The notes beneath the pieces are model-generated. The model made no database searches, was not told where the DNA came from, and saw nothing but the letters and a program-made list of their open reading frames with translations. A stretch of 64,000 bases of DNA from Volutella citrinella (taxonomy: Eukaryota > Ascomycota > Sordariomycetes > Hypocreales > Nectriaceae), in contig JAWZSP010000003.1 of assembly GCA_034401135.1 (NCBI GenBank), positions 1-64,000 of the forward strand, in the 5' to 3' direction. Numbering within the stretch: the first letter of the stretch is position 1; each line of letters begins with the position of its first letter. Position numbers and translations under genes: made by a program. This document shows, piece by piece, positions 10,297 to 18,418 of this stretch.

Positions 10297-10437
10297 GCGT
10301 GAGACCACCGGCCCAGTCTCAGGGCCAATGGTGATTTTTGCGTGAGACCCACCGGCCCAGTCGCAGGGCCAATGGTGATTTTTGCGTGAGACCCACCGGC
10401 CCAGTCTCAGGGCCAATGATGTTTTTGCGTGAGACCC
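10297..10437. repeat. 43-44-bp tandem repeat, 3.3 copies
   Basis: GCGTGAGACC recurs at 10297, 10340, 10384 and 10427, each unit continuing CACCGGCCCAGTC and ending CAGGGCCAATG. Copies differ at a few bases. It lies just upstream of the 207-aa ORF and stops exactly where the AT-rich block begins. Confidence 0.9.
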
Positions 10438-10454
10438 ACTAATACCCTACGATC

Positions 10455-10628
10455 TTTAAAAATCGATAACTAATTAGCAAAAATAGATATGAAAAAAAGG
10501 GAAGAGGTAGAAATTAAGAAATAAATCAGTTTAAATCGCTATAAGGTTTATTTTCTATTTTTCAAAAAAAGTGTACCCCTCGATTTCCTAAGGTCGGCCT
10601 AACCCTGACCTGGGTTTCCACACTTAAT
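10455..10628 (+). repeat. Left copy of a direct repeat framing the AT block
   Basis: About 175 bp that recur in the same orientation near 14158-14328. Shared runs include GTAGAAATTAAGAAATAA and GTCGGCCTAACCCTGACCT. This copy keeps more C and G than the right copy. Confidence 0.8.
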
Positions 10629-11029
10629 TATATTTATTTCTAAAGTTAGGTATTAAAAAGCACTAGCTAATTAGCTTTATAATCTTATTATTCCTTATTT
10701 ATCAGCCACCTTTTAAATTATAATATATTATTCTGCCTTAGTTAACTTTTTATAATAATATTATAGATATATATTAACTTTATTACCTACAACTTTATAT
10801 CTATATATAGTATATATTAGGAAGTTAAACTAAGGTAAGAATATAAATAGTATAATAAATTCTATTATAGATAGAATAGATTAATTATAAGTAAGTAATT
10901 TTAATAAGAGGATAATAAAATTTTAAGTTATATATTTCTTTAAGTATCTTACTTTTTCTACTTACTTAATCTTTATACTTATTATAAAGTAGGTTTTATA
11001 GTTTATTACTAAGCCCTCTTATCTTAAGT

Positions 11030-11640
11030 AAGTTTTTTATAAAAAGATATCTAAATTATAAGGATAATCTCTATTATTACTAGTATTTTACTATACTCTT
11101 CTTAATAAATATTTATATTCTAGATATAAACTAAATATATTCTTATTAATATACCCTCTTAATCTATTTACCTTTATCTAGCCTATTACTAATATCTTAT
11201 TATACTATTCTCTACTTATATCTAAGTTCTAAATATAAGCTAGATATATTCTTATTATTATACCCTCTTAATCTATTTACTCTTATCTAGCCTATTACTA
11301 AGATCTTACTATACTATTTTTTATAGATATCTAAGTTCTAAATATAAGCTAGATATATTCTTATTAATATACTCTCTTAATTTATTTATTTTTATCTAGC
11401 TTATTACTAAGATCTTATTATATTATTTTCTATTTATATTTAGGTTCTAGATATAAGCTAGATATATTCTTATTAATATACTCTCTTAGTCTATTTATCC
11501 TTATCTAGCTTATTATTAAGATACTACTATACTATCCTTTATAAATATTTATATTCTAGATATAAGCTAGATAGGTTCTTATTAATATACCCTTTTAATT
11601 TATTTACCTTTATTTAGTATACTACTATTATAATAAGACA
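11030..11640. repeat. 109-bp tandem array, five copies
   Basis: The anchor CTAGATATATTCTT (or a one/two-base variant) occurs at 11131, 11240, 11349, 11458 and 11567, exactly 109 bp apart. Each unit continues with TATTAATATAC, CTTAATCTATTTA and TTATCTAGCTTATTA. Differences between units are mainly C/T and G/A. Confidence 0.9.
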
Positions 11641-11702
11641 CTAATCCCCTCTCTAAGTACTATTATATATAGTACTATCTTTTTTATATCTCTTTAAATA
11701 AA

Positions 11703-12285
11703 CACAGCCCTATATATAGTTAAGATAATAGTTAAGGGCTAAGAGCCTATCTTATTAAATAATATAAGTATCTGCAGCTTTATAATCCAATACTTTATCC
11801 TCTCTAACTCACTACCTCTCGACACCCTTCTTATTAATAATATACTAGAACACAGCTCTGTATATAGTTAAGATAACAGTTAAGAGCTAAGAGCCTATCT
11901 TATTAAATAGTATAAGTATCTGCAACTCTATAATCCAATATTTTATCCTTTCTAACTTACTATTTTTTAACACCCTTCTTATTAATAATATACTAAAACA
12001 CAGCCCTATATATAGTTAAGATAATAGTTAAAGGCTAAGAGCCTATCTTATTAAATAATATAAACATCCACAGCTTTATAATTTAATATTTTATCCTCTC
12101 TAACTTACTACCTTTTAACACCCTCCTTATTAATAATATACTAAAATATAGCCCTGTATATAATTAAAATAATAATTAAAAGCTAAGAGCCTATCTTATT
12201 AAATAATATAAATATCTATAGCTCTATAATCCAATACTTTATCCTCCTTAACTTACTACTTCTTAATACTCTTCTTACTAATATA
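11703..12285. repeat. 148-bp tandem array, four copies
   Basis: CACAGCCC (then CACAGCTC, CACAGCCC, TATAGCCC) starts at 11703, 11851, 11999 and 12147, exactly 148 bp apart. Every unit carries AAGAGCCTATCTTATTAAAT and a later TTATCC-CTAACTTACTA segment. It separates two blocks of the 109-bp array. Confidence 0.9.
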
Positions 12286-12660
12286 CTCTTTTAATCTATT
12301 TATCCTTATCTAGCTTATTATTAAGATCCTATTATACTATCCTCTACTTATATTTAGGTTCTAGATATAGGCTAGATATATTCTTACTAATATACTCTTT
12401 TAGTCTATTTACCTTTATTTAGTCTATTATTAAGTTTTTATTATACTCTCTTTTATAAATATCTAGATTCTAAATATAAACTAAATAGGTTTTTATTTAT
12501 ATACCTTCTTAATCTATTTATTCTTATCTAGCCTATTATTAAGATATTATTATACTATCCCCTACTTATATTTATATTCTAAATATAGGCTAGATATATT
12601 CTTATTAATATACCCTCTTAATCTATTTGCCTTTATCTAGCTTATTATTAAGATCCTATT
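12286..12660. repeat. 109-bp tandem array, second block (left of the LTR)
   Basis: The 109-bp unit resumes after the 148-bp array with anchors at 12372, 12481 and 12590. The next unit is split by the LTR insertion: its anchor lies at 13161, which is 109 bp after 12590 once the 457-bp LTR and 5-bp duplication are subtracted. Confidence 0.9.
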
Positions 12661-13122
12661 TGTGATGATTAGAGTGGTCCTAACTGTGTAAACCTGTACT
12701 AAAAGTACTGGGGGTTTATATTAGTAGAGCAGATAGGGTGATATTACTGAGCAGTGACTGATATGGGTTACTATCACGTCTGGTAATAATCAAAGGTTGC
12801 TAGGTAGCGGTGATTGAGGTAACCAAGTTGTATTGATAGCTGAAGAGCTGCTCATACTAGATGTGCACTCTTCACAGGTCTATATAGTAATTGATCCTTT
12901 GTTACGTGGCCTACTGCCTGTCCTTTGTTTGTCCTGGATCATCGGGATCACGGTAGTGATCCTAGTGATCTATTCCTGATTGGCTCGCTTAGCGTGGATC
13001 ACGGGGATCACTGCGTGATCCTGGTGATCCGTCGTTGATTGGTCGCGGCCCTCCGCTTAGGTTTTTCCATTCCGTGCGCCCTGCATGGGTACGGTGCATT
13101 AGCGTCAGGTTCTGACACTATT
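12656..13122. mobile_element. Solo LTR of a retrotransposon with CTATT target duplication
   Basis: A 457-bp element at 12661-13117 begins TGTGATGATT and ends GGTTCTGACA (5'-TG...CA-3', TGT/ACA ends). It is flanked by CTATT at 12656-12660 and 13118-13122. Removing element plus one CTATT restores the 109-bp periodicity of the host array exactly. No internal coding region is present, so it is a solo LTR left by recombination between two LTRs. It keeps normal GC content inside RIP-degraded DNA, so it arrived after the surrounding mutation or escaped it. Related fragments lie at 13750-13989 and 21250-21575. Confidence 0.92.
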
Positions 13123-13240
13123 ATAGTCTCTTTTATAAATATCTAAGTTAAGAACATAAGCTAGATAGGTCCTTACTATGCCCTCCCCTACTAACATTTA
13201 TAACTTAAATATTAGCTAAATAAGTTCTTATTAAAATACT
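13123..13240. repeat. 109-bp tandem array, remnant right of the LTR
   Basis: Continuation of the interrupted unit (anchor CTAGATAGGT at 13161), then a shortened unit (CTAAATAAGTTCTT at 13216, spacing 55 bp), after which the array ends. Confidence 0.75.
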
Positions 13241-13257
13241 TTTTTATTTTATTTTAT

Positions 13258-13412
13258 AATAAGCTGCTTTTATAAACTGCAGTTCTATTTATAAACTATA
13301 GATCTAAAAAGCAATATATATAGCTTATACTATATAATAAGCTGCTTTTATAAACTGCAGTTCTATTTATAAACTGCAGTTCTTAAAGGTAATATATATA
13401 AATTATACTAGT
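13258..13412. repeat. 78-bp direct repeat, two copies
   Basis: AAGCTGCTTTTATAAACTGC starts at 13261 and again at 13339, each followed by AGTTCTATTTATAAACT. The two 78-bp units are adjacent and differ at several positions. Confidence 0.8.
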
Positions 13413-13749
13413 AAGATATATTATATAAGCATTCTATTAAGCTATTAAAATAGTTAGTATAGTAACTCTTAACCTTAATATATAATAAGGTTAAAGCGCT
13501 AGTACAGTTAAAATAGCTTTAATTAACTTATAATTTTATAAGCAGTATATATATATAGTTATTATTCTATATTTAACTTTGCAGCTATTTTAAGTAAGAT
13601 TAAGTCTTTGAAACTAACCCCCTCAAAATATAGTAAAACTGACCCCTGTCTTTTTCACTATCCCTAACCCTAATTAAGTAATTTTATTAAAACTGACCTT
13701 AATTTCACTAAAACTAGTAGTTAGGTAGTAAGGTATATAATAAAGAATT

Positions 13750-13989
13750 AAATTATTATATAGACTTATAAAGAGTATATATTTAGTATAAGCAGCTTTT
13801 TAATTATTAATATAACTTAGTTACTTTAATTATTTTAATTAACTATTACTTAATATAATATTATAATTACTATACTTAAGATTACTATTAACTAGTTTAA
13901 GCTTAGTATATATTATATTAAATCTATTAATATAAACCCCTAGTATATTATACTAAGTTTATATAATTAGAACTTACTTAATTATTATA
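13750..13989 (-). mobile_element. RIP-degraded LTR fragment
   Basis: Reverse-orientation relative of the solo LTR at 12661-13117 and of the copy at 21250-21575. Aligned stretches include the AAACCCCTAGTA segment (AAACCCCCAGTA in the copy at 21.5 kb) and the terminal CTTACTTAATTATTATA where the other copy has CCTACCCGATCGTCACA. Nearly all differences are C-to-T or G-to-A, as expected of RIP. Confidence 0.75.
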
Positions 13990-14157
13990 CTAAGTAACTT
14001 AGCCTACTTTTATACTTTTTTTAAAAAACTGTTAAATACTAATAACTAAGTATATTTAAAAAGATTTTATATTAATTACTAGTCTTAATTAAGGTTTTAT
14101 ATTAATACTAATCCTAATTAGGATTTTATATTAATTTTTTAACTTAAAGTTTATTAT

Positions 14158-14328
14158 TAAAATTTAATAACTAATTAATAAAAATAAATATAAAAAAAAG
14201 AGCAAAAGTAGAAATTAAGAAATAATTCATTTTAAATCTCTATATATTTTATTTTTTAGTTTTTAAAAAAAGTATACCCTCTAGTTTGCACCCGTCGGCC
14301 TAACCCTGACCTAGGTTTCTATACTTAA
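14158..14328 (+). repeat. Right copy of the direct repeat framing the AT block
   Basis: Same orientation as 10455-10628 and alignable over about 170 bp. Its last 30 bases (GTCGGCCTAACCCTGACCTAGG) are nearly identical to the left copy, while the first 130 carry more C-to-T changes. The effector-like gene's stop codon lies 9 bp beyond it. Confidence 0.8.
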
Positions 14329-14336
14329 CTAAGACT

Positions 14337-14819
14337 CTACCAATTCGGGGGACGTGTGTCCTGAACACTGTAGTTGAACTGGTAGGATTGTCCTTTCCAC
14401 TCCCACTTGCCGCTCAACTTCTTCTTCTTCCTCACACACTCCTCAACGATTTGCTGAGTCGCGGCCTATCATGTCAATGTTAGCAGGAGCCACCGTCGCC
14501 AGCCTCATCACTCAGGTTTATAAGGACTCACATAACAGTCTTTGGTGCTGAAGCTCTTTGGCTCGTCACCCAGGCTTTCTCGTTTGAGCCGCACCTTCTC
14601 GTAGAGATGGCGCCCATCTCTGTCACTCTCCTGTTTTACGGAGAGATCACAGGTCCCGACGCTACCGCAGTACCCGCTGCCCTCGGCACACATCTTATTG
14701 CGGAGGCTCCAGTAGATTTCCTCAACACCGCTGGCTAGGGTCCCATCGGGCCCTTCGCAAATAGCGGAAGCGCCAAGCTGGGCGAGGCCGAGAGCAACAA
14801 GGATCGCAGAGACCTTCAT
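14337..14819 (-). CDS. Small secreted cysteine-rich protein (138 aa)
   Basis: Two exons: 14819-14532, intron 14466-14531 (donor GTGAGT, branch GCTAACAT, acceptor GATAG), exon 2 14465-14337. The protein starts with a clear signal peptide (MKVSAILVALGLAQLGASA) and the mature part of about 119 residues has six cysteines, allowing three disulfides. The C-terminus carries a Lys-rich run (VRKKKKL) and an aromatic tail. Without splicing the frame ends after 103 residues and loses the last cysteine, so the intron matters. Size, secretion, cysteines and a position right at the AT-rich block are typical of fungal effector candidates. I recognise no named family. Confidence 0.8.
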
Positions 14820-16182
14820 AATGTAGAGTTATAAGCAAAATTTGTGGGATATAGCGAAGAAGAGATGAGTAGGTTGTGTACTAAGACAGGGAGCTGAGGT
14901 GGGATTGATAGTGAATTTATACCTAATCTTAGTCAGAGACAGCGCGCGAGGGATTTAGTGTGAGCTTTGAGTAGGATTTAATTCGGCCGAGTGCTTGCAA
15001 TTGGTTATGATTTATAACGCACTAGCAATCTAAAAAAAGCTTCCCAACTTGCACAATGGATTTAAGGCGGCCGCCTGAGATTGGGGACCAGGCGCTAAGG
15101 ATTCCTTGCTCCTGTATGGGGTCTACCTAACTGCCGCGATAGGATCCCCCTGGCCTAGCGTTCCCTAATCCCCTCGAAGGAGGGCCGCCACCAGAGCGGC
15201 AGCCGCCGCCATTGTCCCGAAGATACCCTGAGAATGCCAGTGCGGATGCACAAGGTGAAGATGATGAACAGTTGACGAAGTTCGCCACTCCATCCTTTGG
15301 GACGGCCATACCGGCAGGCCGAGGGATGAGAATCGGGAACTCCGCGGCAGCTGCTTTTTGTTTAGTAAATTATTTGCTAGCTGTTTGAAGGATCGGCCAA
15401 CCCGGGCCGAATTGTGGGAGGAGGATGAGAACAATACGGGAAGTTGGTGTATAGGGTTGGGTTCTCGACCCCCACTGGTTCTCGGCACCCCCTGTCTTTT
15501 TTCATTATCAGGTTATGGTTGGCCGGAGTCACCCTAACCCGATAGTGGTTTTTGTAGGAGGAGGCCTCGCCGGTTGACCCGTAGCTGGATTCTCAGGGGA
15601 GGCGGGAGCTCATCTGGAGGGCGCGTCAATAATCCGCGCTTCCTTGGATCCTGGCTCATTCACAGTTGTAGTATCGCGCTCTGGTACCCCAAGGTAGTCG
15701 GAAACGTCCTTCCGCACTACGTCGAGAAATAATCCGGGCCAGTCGCTACCAAAGCCTCAGTTTTACAATACTCGAGAACCCGAAGTCTGTTAGTGTTTCT
15801 TATATATAGCTGGCATATTCCTTGGCACCCATCCCACTTTAAGGACGCCAATCACTTTACTGGATATACAGCTGATCTAAAGTAGTTGACCTGGACGCGG
15901 GGGTGTAGATTGAAGAGAATTGTGCAGCGGATCTCTGTGTTCAGTCAGCATATCAAGAGGAGTGCTTCGACCCATACCCGGCAATAGTTACCCCAAGATC
16001 ATGTCGTACCCCTGGTAGAACGGCGACAATGCATCCACCCTAACACGTGCTGAGCCAGGTTGTCACAGCTTAGGCCACAGCTTAGATTTCTCTTAGCGCT
16101 GTTCCCATCCCTCATAAGACTACCTCGGAGCTGCTAGCAATAGCAATATCGTTTTCGTCCTACTACTATCCATCTATCCCTC
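14820..16182. other. Intergenic with a possible relic frame
   Basis: About 1.4 kb without a convincing gene. The minus-strand frames at 15127-15488 are Ser/Ala-rich and lack domain signs, so I treat them as chance. A separate minus-strand frame at 15529-15756 (75 sense positions, one TGA at 15610-15612) has protein-like composition and may be a relic; see findings. Confidence 0.5.
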
Positions 16183-17338
16183 ATGGCTACCACCCAGACG
16201 ACCACAGTCGCAACACCCTCGCGGCAGACCTTGCGCTCACCAGACGCACCTGTCGAACCCAATGCCCTGGCCGAGTTTGATGATACGACCGTCTGGGGTG
16301 ACTGACGTGACGAGTTTGCAAAGTACGGATGTGCCGTCATCAAAAATGTAATTTCGCATGAGCGCGCACAGTACTACGCCGACAAGCAGGTCGAATAGCT
16401 GAACAAGTTTGAGCTCGGCTTTGACGACAAGAACCCCGACACCTGGACAGCGGACCATCTGCCCGTCAGATTCAAAGGTGGCATGTACTTTGGCTATGCC
16501 GCGACACACGAGAAGTTTGGGTGGGAGGCCAAGACCGAGCCAGGTGTCATTGAGATTTTCGAAAAGGTGTGGGGCACGAACGAGCTGTCGGTATCCTTTG
16601 GTGGCATGAACATCTCCATGCCAAACCGCAAGGACGTCGTCTGGAGTCCCTGGCCACATACTGACCAGAAGCCAGAACGCAAGGGGTATGCCGTCTCTTT
16701 TCTTCTCGCCATCCTGGCCATCATTAAAGTCTTTGTAGTATTCTATGCTAACCATGGTCTTCTTTTCTGCCGCGTAATATAGCATGGAGGCGATCCATAG
16801 CTTGCTCAACTCTGCACCCAACGGCCCCAAGGACGGTGGCCTCATACTCATGCCTGGTACCTCCAAGGTTTTCGACAAGTTCTATGCGCGCAAGCGTGAA
16901 TTGGGCGACCTTGAAGATATCACCCCGCCAGAGCTGAGAAAACAAGACGTCTTCCTGTTCCGCGATGTCGATATCAAGTGGTTTGAGCAGGAAGGGTTTA
17001 CTGCCAAGAAGATCGACCTGGGTCTGGGAGACTTTGTCACCTGGGACTCGCGTACAGTGCATTACGCCTGCCTGCCTGAAGGCCAACAGATTCGACACGT
17101 ACAGTACATTTGTATGACACCCAAACGAATGGCGCAACCCGAGGCCCTGGAGGCGAAGAAGCATGCCTTTCACAATTACATTAGTACGACCCACTGGCCG
17201 CATTGCAATATCCCCCTTAAGGAGGAGAACATTCCCATGAGGGATGGACAGCTGTGTCAGAAATCGAGGACCGAGCCGTTTGAGAAACCAGAGCTGACCG
17301 ATACAGTGCTGCGGCTTGCTGGAATTAAGGAATATTAG
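16183..17338 (+). pseudogene. Phytanoyl-CoA dioxygenase-like gene with two nonsense codons
   Basis: ATG 16183; exon 1 to 16685, intron 16686-16782 (donor GTATGC, acceptor ATATAG), exon 2 to TAG at 17336-17338. Phase is kept across the whole gene (352 codon positions), but TGA at 16303-16305 and TAG at 16396-16398 interrupt exon 1. The residues around both stops (GD*RDEF and VE*LNKF) suggest original tryptophans, so each would be one G-to-A change. The protein resembles fungal PhyH-family Fe(II)/2-oxoglutarate dioxygenases: HTDQKPERKG near the first iron ligand region, NGPKDGGL, and WDSRTVHYA with the distal His. The ancestor would have hydroxylated a small molecule, probably a secondary metabolite. 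Neighbouring oxidoreductases are also broken. Confidence 0.8.
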
Positions 17339-17972
17339 GATACTGTGTCCAATAGCAGATGCAGATTCAGAAGGAGAAGATAGTCTCAATCATACACTCA
17401 ATTTTTCTTTTCAATTTTTTCCCCCCTATTTGTTTTACTTTTTGCTATACATCAGCAATAGCCGCTAGCCAAGTCAATATATACATATATACACAGGTGG
17501 GCCACATGCATATATTGCGCGCCGTAAATTTAAGGACAGGGATGGAACTGAATCCTGAGTCTTGCTATATATATATCCGTTGGAATCATGGAAAGCCAAA
17601 CCCTTGCAGTGCCTGCCGGCTAGTCGGCGACGGTGTCTAGGGAGTAGAGGGCGGGCTGATCAGGGCGCGCCACAGCGGGTCCGGGCTATTAGTCGGGCCG
17701 GGCAGGCAGCTTGCAACAGCAGGGCTGGGCGGGCAGCTTGGAAATGCAGCTTGTAGAGGCAGATTGTAATAAGCGCGGGCGGGCAGCTTGTAAAGGCTGC
17801 ACAGCTTACCTGCGCCGTTCTTGCACAAACGTGTTGGCGGCAAGTACATCCAAACATGCGGCGTCAATGTCCTGAGCACGCCGGATAACTCGTGGACCAA
17901 CTGGTCCATCTTCCGTGGCATGATCCACGACAAGAAACGGCTCGTCTGTCTGGTTGGTGGGGGACAGCATAA
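17339..17972. other. Intergenic with GC-rich short repeats
   Basis: 3' flank of the dioxygenase pseudogene, then a GC-rich stretch (17640-17800) in which GGGCGGGCAGCTTG-like words recur three times. No gene recognised. Part of 17820-17970 may be decayed sequence of the FMN dehydrogenase that follows. Confidence 0.5.
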
Positions 17973-18348
17973 TTTCGACGAGGAGGCGGCATCGTCAAGG
18001 CGATATGCCTCGGGGCATCTGCCGTCGGGCTGGGGAGACCATTCCTGTACTCTCTTCAGTTCGGGCAAGAAGGAGTCGAGCATGCCATCGAAAGTAAGCA
18101 TACAAGCCAACATTCCACTCTTCGACATATTCCCGCCGTATAATAATTCACATTTTCTCCTAGTCTTACGCGGTGAGATCGAGACTGCAACACGCCTGTG
18201 CGGCATGAAAGATCTCATGCATGATGCGCATCCAGATTTGATCAACTCTAGCGATCTGGATCACTTGGTACCTGGACCAAAGCACCCCTGTGCTCGCAAG
18301 TTCACAAGAGGAAATTGCTTCCTAGGTAAACTGTGGGCGAGGTTGTAA
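17973..18348 (+). pseudogene. C-terminal remnant of an FMN-dependent alpha-hydroxy-acid dehydrogenase
   Basis: In one frame the text reads RRGGGIVKAICLGASAVG, LGRPFLYSLQFGQEGVEHAI, an intron (18094-18163, donor GTAAGC, acceptor CTCCTAG), then LRGEIETATRLCGMKDL and a tail to the stop at 18346-18348. This matches the last part of the lactate dehydrogenase/glycolate oxidase family: the RRG-D-V-KAL-LGA phosphate-binding loop (with G where D is usual), the GRPFLY motif and the GVEH...L..E...T..L.G helices. Just upstream the frame meets a TAA, and the N-terminal two thirds including the catalytic His are absent. Other open frames here are out of phase with this homology. Confidence 0.75.
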
Positions 18349-18418
18349 GATACCCTGGAGTAACACAAGGCAGAAGCGCCTGCATGTTCTATAGAGCTAC
18401 CGTACTTTCTACATGTTC

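Larger units (their letters stand above)
10440..14336. other. AT-rich, gene-free block, probably RIP-degraded repeats
   Basis: About 3.9 kb dominated by A and T, with almost no long open frame, abundant TA dinucleotides and rare CA, CG and TG: the signature of repeat-induced point mutation. It consists of identifiable old repeats (109-bp and 148-bp arrays, an LTR fragment) framed by direct repeats near 10.45 and 14.15 kb. The one part not AT-rich is the LTR at 12661-13117. Confidence 0.9.

Noticed and set aside
1..10440. Telomere-linked RecQ helicase gene
   Set aside because: Expected at many fungal chromosome ends, but no Walker A, DEAH or other helicase motifs were seen in any long frame here.
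10440..14336. Centromere or CRISPR-like array
   Set aside because: The position at the chromosome end and the mutated tandem units do not fit a centromere; there are no short identical repeats with unique spacers, and the organism is a fungus.
15127..15488. Overlapping minus-strand frames of 60 and 107 codons
   Set aside because: Ala/Ser/His-rich with no start context, domain or splice support.
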